Assembly: GCA_023412855.1 (NCBI GenBank)
Contig: JAEZRJ010000013.1
Coordinates: forward strand, 107,392-171,391
Direction: 5' to 3'
Length of the DNA: 64,000 nt
Source: Bacillota bacterium
Lineage (GTDB): Bacteria > Bacillota > Clostridia > Lachnospirales > Lachnospiraceae
Shown: in pieces, positions 32,737 to 41,407 of the stretch
Layout of the letters: each line of letters starts with the position of its first letter
Position numbering within the stretch: the stretch's first letter is position 1
The notes under the pieces: model-generated
What the model was told of the DNA's origin: nothing
What the model saw: the letters and a program-made list of their open reading frames with translations, nothing else
The model's database searches: none
Position numbers and translations under genes: made by a program

Positions 32737-34095
32737 TTATTCTAATTTTCCTAAGGTTACATCCACTTCCATCTGCATATATTCCTCCGGCCCCTGCCTC
32801 ATCAAAGTGATAGCCGCGCTTTCATTCGGCTGCAATTCGATCATTGCTCCCACCAGGTCCCCATAGGTTTTAATTTCTCTTTCTCCTATTGCCGTTATAA
32901 TATCGCCGCTCTGTATCCCCGCTGCCATAGCAGGAGAATCCAGCTCTATTTCTGTAATATAAGCTCCGTATGGTACGCCCAGCCTTTCATTAGCGTCAAT
33001 TGTTACGTCAGTGCCGTAGGTTCCAAGATATGCCTGCTCTTTCTCGTTGCTCATTTTTTCTATTTTTCGGCGAAGCTCTGTAATGCCTATAGCCGACACG
33101 AGATTCTGCATATCCTCGCTATTGTAGGTGTTGTCAATGATTCCTAACACCTGTCCGCTTAAATTAACGAGCACGCCTGACGCCTCCCTACTGCCGTAAA
33201 TATCCGTTGTTATCACCTTATAACAAGAATCTATCATATTCACAGTCGTATTATTAGAGGTGACAATTCCATAACAAATAGAGTCGCTTGTTCCCAAAGG
33301 ACTTCCTACCGCAATCACCGGCCTTCCGACGATGGCGCTGTTACTGGAGCTCCCCGTCAGGTCAGCAAGAACGATACCCTCCAGCGTCTCCTTATCTACA
33401 TCGCTTTCCGCTACAGAAATAACCGCCAGCTTCGTATTTCTGTCCTTCAGCTTAAGCTGTGCTTGAACCTGTTCTCCGCTGCCGAAGGTTACCATAATCG
33501 TCTCCGCATCCTCCAGCTTCTCATAATTGACAAGAATGAATATTTCCTTTCCCTGATCCGCCACAATAATGCCCGACGTCTGGTCCTTGCTCTCATAGGG
33601 GTCACCCCACCAGTCGAGATTGGAGACGGAGGCGGTAACGGTGACGACAGATTTCGCTGCCGACTTCGCCGCCGTTGCCAAATCGCTGTACATAGCAAGA
33701 TAATCATCCACATCCAGGCTGATATTGTCCAGAACCTGAGCAATCTGTTCATCCTGAAGCTTTACTTCCGCGGGCGACTCTTCCTGCACCATCTCGGAAT
33801 CGTCTACGATCATATCCTCCGGGAGCATCTCCTCCGTTTCCGCCGGAAGCTCAATCGGTGCCGGCTCTTCCTCCGGATAGAGCCAATTGCTGAGTACCGG
33901 CTCCAGGATCAAGAAGGTAAGACAGGCTACCAGCGCAAATATCACCGCCATCGCCGCCGTTATCACTGTTCTGCGAAGAAGCTTTTTTTTATCGATCGGC
34001 CTCTGCTTTATCTTTTCCGTTATAAAATCGGAATCCGGCGTATTCACGCCATTTTCCTGACTTGTCTCTTTATTTTGTTCCATTTCAGTAATCAT
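32737..34095 (-). CDS. HtrA-like membrane protein without catalytic triad
   Basis: The 452-residue protein has a cytoplasmic N-terminus, one membrane anchor (TVITAAMAVIFALVACLTFLILEPVL), an acidic Glu/Pro linker, a trypsin-like domain and a C-terminal PDZ domain (YGAYITEIELDSPAMAAGIQSGDIITAIGEREIKTYGDLV). The protease domain lines up with HtrA/DegP, but the His position reads LVNYEKL, the Asp position DRNTKLAVI, and the nucleophile loop GSREASGVLVN instead of GNSGGPL. All three catalytic residues seem lost, so it is probably a pseudoprotease or scaffold at the cell surface. It heads the yhaM-rlmD operon. Confidence 0.85.
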   Translation of the reverse strand: MITEMEQNKETSQENGVNTPDSDFITEKIKQRPIDKKKLLRRTVITAAMAVIFALVACLTFLILEPVLSNWLYPEEEPAPIELPAETEEMLPEDMIVDDSEMVQEESPAEVKLQDEQIAQVLDNISLDVDDYLAMYSDLATAAKSAAKSVVTVTASVSNLDWWGDPYESKDQTSGIIVADQGKEIFILVNYEKLEDAETIMVTFGSGEQVQAQLKLKDRNTKLAVISVAESDVDKETLEGIVLADLTGSSSNSAIVGRPVIAVGSPLGTSDSICYGIVTSNNTTVNMIDSCYKVITTDIYGSREASGVLVNLSGQVLGIIDNTYNSEDMQNLVSAIGITELRRKIEKMSNEKEQAYLGTYGTDVTIDANERLGVPYGAYITEIELDSPAMAAGIQSGDIITAIGEREIKTYGDLVGAMIELQPNESAAITLMRQGPEEYMQMEVDVTLGKLE

Positions 34096-34166
34096 ACCTT
34101 TTCATTTTCATGTGCAGGTTATCGTAACATCCATAAGTATATCTTGTTTTTAAGTTAAAGTAAAGT

Positions 34167-34444
34167 TACTGTTCACACAGCAGCTTAGCACTGTTACAGT
34201 TCAGCCCTCGGCTAAACTGCAACATATATGCACACAAAATGCGATAAAACTGCATTTTGGCGCTTGCAGCCCTCGTAAAATTGCGTAGGGATGCAATTTT
34301 GGCTTCGCGGTATTGGAGGCTGAACTGTTACTTAGCACTTGCTGCTAAGCTGCGTAAGAACGTGACACAAGAGATGATTTCTGCTTCGCGCAGCGAATTT
34401 AAATGCAGAAATCATGGATTGCTGTGAACGGAGTGAACAGTAAC
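34167..34444. repeat. MITE-like repeat, copy 1 (278 bp)
   Basis: The element is bounded by 12-bp terminal inverted repeats GTTACTGTTCAC / GTGAACAGTAAC. Inside are conserved hairpins: CTTAGCA-GCAAG-TGCTAAG, the GATTTCTGC...GCAGAAATC stem with an inner TTCGC/GCGAA, and a block around CAAAATGCAGTTTTATCGCATTTTG. Copies 2 and 3 are at 45716 and 54086. No protein is encoded. This copy lies between divergent htrA-like and mutS2 genes. Confidence 0.85.
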
Positions 34445-34718
34445 AATAAATCTTTGCCAAACTCCCCGCTTCGCCGATAGTAATTTTCTCTCTCCTATGA
34501 TATACTAGATAAAAATCTCTTCTTCGGCTTTTTAACGCCGGACGCCGCAAAATAACCCAAAAACAAAAGTGTGCTTCGTACACTCTTGAGACCAAATACT
34601 TGGACAGCACAGCTTTTATTCCGCGCGCATAGCTACGCATCCATTCTTTATGTAATAGGCGCACTTTCCTAATTTACATAAAATAAATATTATCAATCAG
34701 GAAAAAGAAAAGGATCAT
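34445..34718 (+). other. Upstream region of mutS2
   Basis: AT-rich DNA with a -10-like TATACT (34501-34506) without a convincing -35, and a small hairpin AGTGTG-CTTCG-TACACT (34568-34584). I find no gene. mutS2 has AAAAGGAT a few bases before its ATG. Confidence 0.35.
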
Positions 34719-37094
34719 ATGAACGAGAAAGTATTACGAACATTAGAATATAACAAAATTATAGGTATGCTGGAGGAAAAGGCTTCCTCCGATCTGGGGC
34801 GCAGGCTGTGCCGTGATTTACAGCCCCTTACCGATTTAGATGCGATCAACGAAGCACAGAGGCAGACCTCAGACGCCCTTTCCCGCTTATTTAAGAAGGG
34901 CTCCACCTCCTTTGGAGGCAATAAGGATCTGGGCTATACTCTGAAGTCTCTCAGCATCGGAAGTTCCCTCTCCACTGCCGAATTATTGAAAATTGCCGGC
35001 TTGCTGGAGAACGTCAACCGCATTAAAGCCTACGGGCGAAGCGAACGGGATGATGACTTTAAAGATTCTCTGGACGAGTTTTTTGAAGGCTTGGAGCCTT
35101 TAACTCCTCTTGCGAACGAGATTCGCCGCTGTATTCTTTCGGAAGAAGAAATCAGCGATGATGCAAGCTCCACCTTAAAGCATATTCGAAGAAGCATGAT
35201 GCTTACCGGAGATAAAATCCATTCCCAGCTTAATGCTATGGTAAACGGTTCTTACCGTACTTACCTTCAGGACGCGGTTATTACGATGCGTAACAACCGT
35301 TATTGTATTCCTGTCAAGGTAGAACACAAGGGGCAGGTTCCCGGTATGATTCACGATCAGTCCTCTACCGGTTCCACTTTATTTATTGAACCGGCCGCCA
35401 TTGTAAGCCTGAATAACCAGTTAAAGGAGCTGGAGCTGAAAGAACAGGAGGAAATCGAAATCATTCTGGCAAACCTGAGCGTTCAAGCTTCCGAGCATAT
35501 CGAAGCGCTCTCTCAGAATCAGAGAATTATGACAGAACTCGATTTTATCTTTGCCAAGGCATCTCTCGCTATGGAACAGAATGCTACCGTTCCCATATTC
35601 AATAACAGTCGTTATATAAATATTCGCAAAGGCCGGCACCCTCTTCTGGATAAAAAAAAGGTGGTCCCTATCGATATTTATCTCGGCAAGGATTTCGATT
35701 TGCTTATTATTACCGGGCCGAACACCGGCGGCAAGACCGTTTCTCTAAAAACTGTCGGACTCTTTACGCTAATGGGACAGGCCGGACTTCATATACCTGC
35801 CCTGGATCGTTCGGAGCTTTCTATTTTTACCGAGGTCTATGCGGATATCGGCGATGAGCAGAGCATCGAACAGAACTTGAGTACCTTTTCCTCCCATATG
35901 ACGAGCATCGTCTCTATACTGAAAAATGCGGATGAGAATTCCCTCTGCCTGTTCGACGAGCTCGGCGCGGGAACGGACCCTACCGAAGGCGCGGCTCTTG
36001 CCATCGCCATATTGGACCATCTTCATAAGAAGCAAATACGTACCATGGCCACCACTCATTACAGCGAAATAAAAGTGTACGCACTTTCTGCCCCGAACGT
36101 GGAAAATGCCTGCTGCGAATTTGATATCAATACGCTGCAGCCCACTTACCGTTTATTGATCGGCATCCCGGGCAAAAGCAACGCCTTTGCTATTTCCTCA
36201 AAGCTGGGACTTCCCGACTATATTATCGACGCAGCCAGAGAGCAGATCAGTCAGGAAAAAGAAAGCTTCGAGGACTTGATTTCCGGCTTGGAGAATAGCC
36301 GCATCACCATAGAGAAGGAGCAGCTTGAAATCGCCTCTTACAAGGACGAGATCAAGAACCTCAAAGAGCAGCTAAAGTCCAAGCAGGAAAAAATAGACGA
36401 GACCAGAGAGCGAATTCTGCGCGAGGCCAACGAAAAGGCAAGAGACATTTTGCAAGAAGCAAAGGATGTTGCCGACGAAACAATCCGCATCTTCCAGAAA
36501 GCCGGACCGGGCGCTTCCATGAAGGATTTGGAGAAATCCCGGGAAAAGGTGCGGGACAAGATTTCCCAGAAAAATGATAAGCTCGCCTTAAAGTCCGCTC
36601 AACCTCAGAAAAAGCAGTTGACGCCGGATCAGCTTAAGCTGGGTGACGGTGTAAAGATTTTATCTATGGGCCTGAAAGGAACGGTAAGCTCTCTGCCCGA
36701 TCATAAGGGGAACCTTTTCGTACAATGCGGCATCATACGTTCGGCAGTAAACATCAAGGATTTAGTCCTTTTTGATGACGAGGCGGTGTCTTCACCGGCC
36801 CTGCAGCGTTCCGGCGGGAGCAAGATAAAGATGTCTAAATCCTACCACATTTCTACGGAAATTAATTTATTGGGCAAGACAGTGGACGAAGCCTTGTCGG
36901 AACTGGACAAATATCTGGACGATGCCTATCTGGCCCATCTTCCCAGTGTGCGCATCGTACACGGAAAGGGCACCGGGGCGTTGCGAAATGCCGTACAGAA
37001 ACACTTGAAGAAGGCAAAATATGTAGAGTCTTATCGCTTGGGCGAATTTGGAGAAGGAGACGCAGGCGTTACCATTGCAACTTTTAAATCATAA
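34719..37094 (+). CDS. mutS2: MutS2 endonuclease/ribosome-rescue ATPase
   Basis: The 791-residue protein has the MutS2 layout: clamp and lever helices, an ABC-type ATPase (Walker A LLIITGPNTGGKTVSLKTVG, then DEQSIEQNLSTFSSHM, Walker B NSLCLFDELGAGTDPTEGAAL, TTHYSEIK), a long coiled coil (about residues 515-600), a KOW-like segment (LKLGDGVKILSMGLKGTVSSL) and a C-terminal Smr domain (LDKYLDDAYLAHLPSVRIVHG, GTGALRNAVQKHL). It suppresses recombination and, in Bacillus, splits collided ribosomes. The length is standard and all motifs are intact. Confidence 0.95.
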   Translation: MNEKVLRTLEYNKIIGMLEEKASSDLGRRLCRDLQPLTDLDAINEAQRQTSDALSRLFKKGSTSFGGNKDLGYTLKSLSIGSSLSTAELLKIAGLLENVNRIKAYGRSERDDDFKDSLDEFFEGLEPLTPLANEIRRCILSEEEISDDASSTLKHIRRSMMLTGDKIHSQLNAMVNGSYRTYLQDAVITMRNNRYCIPVKVEHKGQVPGMIHDQSSTGSTLFIEPAAIVSLNNQLKELELKEQEEIEIILANLSVQASEHIEALSQNQRIMTELDFIFAKASLAMEQNATVPIFNNSRYINIRKGRHPLLDKKKVVPIDIYLGKDFDLLIITGPNTGGKTVSLKTVGLFTLMGQAGLHIPALDRSELSIFTEVYADIGDEQSIEQNLSTFSSHMTSIVSILKNADENSLCLFDELGAGTDPTEGAALAIAILDHLHKKQIRTMATTHYSEIKVYALSAPNVENACCEFDINTLQPTYRLLIGIPGKSNAFAISSKLGLPDYIIDAAREQISQEKESFEDLISGLENSRITIEKEQLEIASYKDEIKNLKEQLKSKQEKIDETRERILREANEKARDILQEAKDVADETIRIFQKAGPGASMKDLEKSREKVRDKISQKNDKLALKSAQPQKKQLTPDQLKLGDGVKILSMGLKGTVSSLPDHKGNLFVQCGIIRSAVNIKDLVLFDDEAVSSPALQRSGGSKIKMSKSYHISTEINLLGKTVDEALSELDKYLDDAYLAHLPSVRIVHGKGTGALRNAVQKHLKKAKYVESYRLGEFGEGDAGVTIATFKS

Positions 37095-37149
37095 GCTACG
37101 GCATTTTTCATATGCCGACCATCATTAAAATACCGGGAGGGTAATTACA

Positions 37150-37851
37150 ATGGTTAATAAACAGAAAATTTTAATTGTAGATGATGACAACAACATAGCG
37201 GAATTAATTGCCCTTTATCTTACAAAGGAATGCTTTGAAACGATGATCGTAAACGACGGGGAATCCGCACTTACGGCCGTAGATACCTTCAGTCCGAACC
37301 TGATTCTTTTGGATTTGATGCTTCCGGGTATCGATGGCTATCAGGTATGCCGTGAGGTGCGCGCCAAATCTTCAATTCCGATTATTATGCTGTCGGCCAA
37401 GGGGGAAATTTTCGACAAGGTTCTCGGCTTGGAGCTGGGCGCTGACGACTACATGGAAAAACCTTTCGACTCCAAGGAATTGGTAGCAAGGGCTAAAGCG
37501 GTTCTTCGCCGCTACAAACCTGTAACCTCAGTTTCCGAAGCCTCGGACGTAAAAAGTGTGGAATACCCCAACCTCGTCATCAACCAGACCAATTATTCCG
37601 TTGTCTATATGGGAAATACTGTTGATATGCCTCCCAAGGAGTTGGAACTTTTGTACTTTCTCGCGGCCTCTCCTAATCATGTGTTCACCAGAGAGCAGCT
37701 GCTGGATCAAATCTGGGGGTACGAGTATATCGGCGATACGAGAACCGTAGACGTACATATTAAACGGCTTCGGGAAAAAATAAAAGACCATGATACGTGG
37801 CGCATTGCTACCATATGGGGCATCGGTTATAAATTCGAAGTAAAAATGTGA
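37150..37851 (+). CDS. OmpR-family response regulator
   Basis: The 233-residue protein has a receiver domain (ILIVDDDNNIAELIALYL, LILLDLMLPGIDGYQ with Asp55, IIMLSAKGE, DYMEKPFDSKELVARAKAVLRR) and a C-terminal OmpR winged helix (LELLYFLAASPNHVFTREQLL, GDTRTVDVHIKRLREKI, WGIGYKFEV). GGGAGGG precedes the ATG. The kinase gene starts 19 bp later, so they form a pair. It lies 55 bp after mutS2 and may share its transcript. Confidence 0.93.
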   Translation: MVNKQKILIVDDDNNIAELIALYLTKECFETMIVNDGESALTAVDTFSPNLILLDLMLPGIDGYQVCREVRAKSSIPIIMLSAKGEIFDKVLGLELGADDYMEKPFDSKELVARAKAVLRRYKPVTSVSEASDVKSVEYPNLVINQTNYSVVYMGNTVDMPPKELELLYFLAASPNHVFTREQLLDQIWGYEYIGDTRTVDVHIKRLREKIKDHDTWRIATIWGIGYKFEVKM

Positions 37852-37870
37852 AAGGATAGCTGATAATCTT

Positions 37871-39295
37871 ATGAGAAAGACTCTCTACTTGAAATTCGTC
37901 CTGGGATATATCATCTTCGGTTTTTTCGGCTTTATCGTTGTCGCTACCTTCGTCTCCAGTATGACCTTGGAGCACATCAAGCGGGAAAAGGCGGATTCCC
38001 TCTATAAAGAAGCGACCTTGATTGCCAATACCTACGCTTCGGATTTATATAACAGTGAGACCTCGCTGGATACGGTAAAGAGTCAGTTGGACGCTCTGGA
38101 CACTTATCTGTCCGCCACCATTTGGATCATCAATCCTTCCGGACGTATGATTCTCGATTCCTCCGCCCCTGTGGACGTGGCAAACGAAGTAGTAATCCAG
38201 AATTTCGACCCTACTGTTACTGCCGCATCTTACTACACGGTAGGCACCTTCTTCGATACCTTCAATAACGAGACTTTAAGCGTATTCGCTCCGATTACCT
38301 CTAATTTTAAGGTAAAGGGATACGTGGTAATTCATATGCCCATGAGCTATATCCGTGCCTCCAGCGACAGCCTGCTGAATATTTCCTATATTATGCTGGT
38401 CATTTTGTTTTTGCTGTCGCTTATTATCTTGATATTCTTTACCGAAATGGTTTACCTGCCGCTTCGAAAAATTACGGAAGCCACCGAACAATATGCCAGC
38501 GGCAATATGCACTATGAGTTTCAAGTGGACAGCGAGGATGAAATCGGCTATCTCGCTGCCACGCTTTCCTACATGGCCAGCGAAATCGCCCGTTCCGAGG
38601 ATGATCAGAAAAAATTTGTGGCAAACGTATCCCACGATTTTCGTTCCCCTTTGACTTCTATCAAAGGATATTTGGAGGCAATGCTGGATGGAACGATTCC
38701 TCCTGAAATGCATGAAAAGTATTTAAATATCGTTTTAAATGAAACGGATAGACTGCACAAGCTCACAAATGGTCTTCTGGCCCTGAACAACCTGAATACA
38801 AAGGGAATGTTACTCGACAGGACCAACTTCGAGCTGAACCGCATCATCCGCAATACGGCCGCTTCTTTTGAAGGAACGTGCCGCAGCAAGACAATCGCTA
38901 TCGAGCTGGTGCTTACCGGCGATACCATGTATGTCAATGCGGATATGGGAAAGATTCAGCAGGTACTGTACAATCTGCTGGATAACGCCATTAAGTTCAG
39001 CCACCACGACTCTGTCATCAGGATCGAGACCAATATAAAAAATAATAAGGTATTTGTTTCCGTAAGGGACAGCGGTATCGGCATACCGAAAGAAGACTTG
39101 AAGTTAGTATGGGATCGTTTCTATAAATCGGATTCCTCCAGAGGAAAGGATAAAAAGGGGACCGGACTGGGCCTTTCCATAACAAAGGAAATTATTCACG
39201 CCCATGGCGAGCATATCAATGTTATAAGCACACAGGGCGTCGGCTCGGAATTTATCTTTTCGCTGGCGAAGACAGATGTTGACGATGAGGATTAA
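37871..39295 (+). CDS. Sensor histidine kinase (HAMP type)
   Basis: The 474-residue protein has two membrane helices (FVLGYIIFGFFGFIVVATFV at residue 10 and ISYIMLVILFLLSLIILIFF near 175) enclosing an extracellular sensor region of about 140 residues. A HAMP segment follows, then HisKA FVANVSHDFRSPLTSIKGYL (His255) and HATPase motifs (LLDNAIKFS, DSGIGIP, KGTGLGLSIT). The domain order matches WalK/PhoR-type kinases of Firmicutes. It works with the regulator just upstream. Its 3' end nearly meets convergent trmL with only 4 bp between. Confidence 0.92.
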   Translation: MRKTLYLKFVLGYIIFGFFGFIVVATFVSSMTLEHIKREKADSLYKEATLIANTYASDLYNSETSLDTVKSQLDALDTYLSATIWIINPSGRMILDSSAPVDVANEVVIQNFDPTVTAASYYTVGTFFDTFNNETLSVFAPITSNFKVKGYVVIHMPMSYIRASSDSLLNISYIMLVILFLLSLIILIFFTEMVYLPLRKITEATEQYASGNMHYEFQVDSEDEIGYLAATLSYMASEIARSEDDQKKFVANVSHDFRSPLTSIKGYLEAMLDGTIPPEMHEKYLNIVLNETDRLHKLTNGLLALNNLNTKGMLLDRTNFELNRIIRNTAASFEGTCRSKTIAIELVLTGDTMYVNADMGKIQQVLYNLLDNAIKFSHHDSVIRIETNIKNNKVFVSVRDSGIGIPKEDLKLVWDRFYKSDSSRGKDKKGTGLGLSITKEIIHAHGEHINVISTQGVGSEFIFSLAKTDVDDED

Positions 39296-39299
39296 CGGG

Positions 39300-39806
39300 C
39301 TACGGGGTATTTGGCTCTTTCCAGTTCAGCCGGTGAAGTTCTCCCGTCAGCTTCATGCTTTCAAAATTATTCTGCCTAAGCGCTTCGTAGAGTACAACAG
39401 CCACGGAATTCGCCAGATTCAGCGAGCGGATCTTGTCTAGCATCGGAATACGAATACAGGTTTCCTCATAATCTACCAGAATTTCCTCCGGTATGCCCGC
39501 ACTTTCTTTTCCAAACATAATATAGTCATTCTCTTCAAATTGGACGTCTGTGTATACATGCTTCGCTTTGGTAGTAGCCATCCATATTCTGGCTCCCGGA
39601 TTCTTTTCTATAAATTCCTCGAAGTTCATATAGGTTCTTACATCCAGATGCTCCCAGTAATCCATCCCTGCGCGCCTGATTTCCTTTTCATTCAATTTAA
39701 AGCCTAACGGTTCAATCAAATGCAGCGTAGCTCCCGTCGCCACGCAGGTACGTCCTATATTCCCCGTATTCGCCGGAATCTCCGGCTGATGCAATACAAT
39801 ATTCAT
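39300..39806 (-). CDS. trmL: tRNA (cytidine/uridine-34 2'-O)-methyltransferase TrmL
   Basis: The 168-residue SPOUT methyltransferase has MNIVLHQPEIPANTGNIGRTC at the N-terminus, RRAGMDYWEHLDV, DYIMFGKESAGIPEEIL and the knotted C-terminal IPMLDKIRSLNLANSVAVVLYE. These are the motifs of TrmL (YibK), which methylates the wobble base of tRNA-Leu. GGAGG stands ahead of the ATG. Single gene, full length. Confidence 0.94.
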   Translation of the reverse strand: MNIVLHQPEIPANTGNIGRTCVATGATLHLIEPLGFKLNEKEIRRAGMDYWEHLDVRTYMNFEEFIEKNPGARIWMATTKAKHVYTDVQFEENDYIMFGKESAGIPEEILVDYEETCIRIPMLDKIRSLNLANSVAVVLYEALRQNNFESMKLTGELHRLNWKEPNTP

Positions 39807-39998
39807 CTCTGATATCCTCCGATTTCATTCTATCCTTAACAGCTTTATTTCTGCCATTCTTTTAATATCCGCCTATTATATCATACTTTTTCTTCTACTT
39901 CCAAGATGTTTATAAGCCCTTAAATTTCCTGTAAACACACCATTCTTAATTTTCTTTTAAATAATGACTTTATATCTGTTTTTTTACGAGAATTCAAG

Positions 39999-40064
39999 TA
40001 TACTCTAGGTAAGGTTGCCCCACATATACCAAACAGTTTCCTAAGAAACACCCATGCAGGGGGC
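39999..40064 (+). promoter_or_regulatory. Promoter and structured leader of the SIMPL lipoprotein gene
   Basis: A -10-like TATACT (39999-40004; -35 weak) is followed by a structured stretch. GCCCC (40017-40021) can pair with GGGGC (40060-40064), enclosing the perfect hairpin GTTTC-CTAA-GAAAC (40036-40049). The leader before the start codon would be about 170 bases. I recognise no known riboswitch. The rest of 39807-40180 is featureless AT-rich DNA. Confidence 0.35.
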
Positions 40065-40180
40065 TTCGCCTTTTATTATGAGGAAAACTTTACATACCAT
40101 AAGAACATCAATAATTTATTGGAAACATTGCGCTTGTTTGTTTTAGCTTGCAGGCCATGAAGAAAGGAATGAGTATCTAT

Positions 40181-41035
40181 ATGAAAAGAAATAGGATTAT
40201 TGCTGCAGCGTTGTTTGCCGCTGGCACTTTGGGATTGACAGCTTGCGGAAGCTCTCCAAGTTCTCCAAGTTCTGCCGAAGCAGCTTCCGCTCATACTGCT
40301 GTGGAGGTTATGGAAGAGCCTAACGCCGCCACTGCTGCTCCGACTGCACCTGCTGCCCCCTCGGTCAGTGTTGCTGCCTTCGGCTCGTCAGAAAATACCA
40401 TTACCGTTAACAGCAGTGAGAAAGTAACGGTCGTTCCCGATATTGCACAAATTGTGTACTCCGTCCAGACCCAGGCCAGGGATGCCGCAGGATGTCAGAG
40501 CAAAAATTCAGAGGATGTAAATAAGGTCATCGAACAACTGAAAGCTTTGGGTATTGCCGAATCCTCTATTCAAACCTCGGATTACTACATGTATCCAATC
40601 TACGATTACAGCGGCAATACGCAAAAGATTACCGGTTATCAAGCTACAGCTACTTTAACAGTATCGGATTTACCTATTGATGATCTTGGTAACATCCTGG
40701 CACAGTCCGTAAGCACGGGAATCAATAACATCCAGTCCATTACTTACCAGTCAAGCAGCTACGATTCTGCCTACCAGGAGGCCCTAAAGCTCGCCGTTGG
40801 CTCTGCAAAGACAAAAGCGTCAGCCCTTGCCGAAGCCGGAGAATGTACCCTCGGCGGCGTTGCGAACATAGTAGAGAACAGCAATTACGGCGAAGCGCGC
40901 TACACGGATAATGCTCTCGCCTCTAAGATGAATGCTTCCGCCACCAAAGAAATGCTCGCCGATACCGGTGCAAATATCATGCCTGGCGAAATGGATGTTG
41001 AAGTAAATATAACCGTAGAATATTTTATTCAATAG
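40181..41035 (+). CDS. SIMPL-domain (DUF541) lipoprotein
   Basis: The ATG at 40181 (MKRNRIIAAALF) follows AAAGGA by 12 bases; ATG 40169 and TTG 40148 are in frame. The N-terminus is a lipoprotein signal (LFAAGTLGLTAC, lipobox LTAC), then a Ser/Ala/Pro linker. The SIMPL domain follows: ITVNSSEKVTVVPDIAQIVYSV, SKNSEDVNKVIEQLKALGI, IQTSDYYMYPIYDY, ITGYQATATLTV, and a long helix EALKLAVGSAKTKASALAE. Members oligomerise at the cell surface or periplasm and are tied to stress; the biochemical role is not known. Confidence 0.9.
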   Translation: MKRNRIIAAALFAAGTLGLTACGSSPSSPSSAEAASAHTAVEVMEEPNAATAAPTAPAAPSVSVAAFGSSENTITVNSSEKVTVVPDIAQIVYSVQTQARDAAGCQSKNSEDVNKVIEQLKALGIAESSIQTSDYYMYPIYDYSGNTQKITGYQATATLTVSDLPIDDLGNILAQSVSTGINNIQSITYQSSSYDSAYQEALKLAVGSAKTKASALAEAGECTLGGVANIVENSNYGEARYTDNALASKMNASATKEMLADTGANIMPGEMDVEVNITVEYFIQ

Positions 41036-41162
41036 ATGCCTTTTGCCTAAACGGTAAATTTTATCCACAGGAGGCTGCTTATCATTGGCCCGAAATGCTT
41101 TTATACCAAAAAGAAGGCAACACCTTTACCGTTTATCGAAACAAGGCATTTCTTGTAATATA

Positions 41163-41212
41163 AAAGGAGGGATTCCCCCAAGTCATGTAATGACTTGAAG
41201 AGTCCCTCTTAT
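41163..41212 (+). terminator. Terminator after the SIMPL gene
   Basis: An outer stem AAAGGAGGGA / TCCCTCTT encloses a perfect inner hairpin CAAGTCAT-GTA-ATGACTTG, and TATTTAT follows. Confidence 0.7.
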
Positions 41213-41285
41213 TTATATTCAGTCTTTTTTATATGCTGCCTTTTGATGTGCCTCTTAAAGTTAGACTTTATAGCATTGTGGTTTT

Positions 41286-41313
41286 ATAAGTTAGATTTTT
41301 AGGCCTAACTTAT
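41286..41313. repeat. Perfect 9-bp inverted repeat
   Basis: ATAAGTTAG and CTAACTTAT flank a 10-base spacer downstream of the aminotransferase gene. Neither side has a proper T-run, so terminator function is uncertain. Confidence 0.4.
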
Positions 41314-41362
41314 GAGGTCAGTTCGTTTTTTACATTTTCTTTTCTTTATACTCTGTCTTTCT

Positions 41363-41407
41363 TTATACACTATCTGCTTTTATACACTATCTGCTTTTAT
41401 ACACTAT
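41363..41407. repeat. 17-bp tandem repeat, 2.6 copies
   Basis: TTATACACTATCTGCTT occurs at 41363-41379 and 41380-41396, with a partial third copy to 41407. The third copy contains the aminotransferase stop codon (TAG on the minus strand), so the array grew from the gene's 3' end. Confidence 0.75.

Noticed and set aside
34332..34664. 110-residue minus-strand ORF, and the similar frame ending at 45828
   Set aside because: The shared C-terminal sequence is the MITE-like repeat read as protein; no start signals.
41085..41198. TTG-started 37-residue basic ORF with AGGAGG 10 bases upstream
   Set aside because: It runs through the terminator hairpin of the SIMPL gene and has no recognisable product; the start codon is weak.
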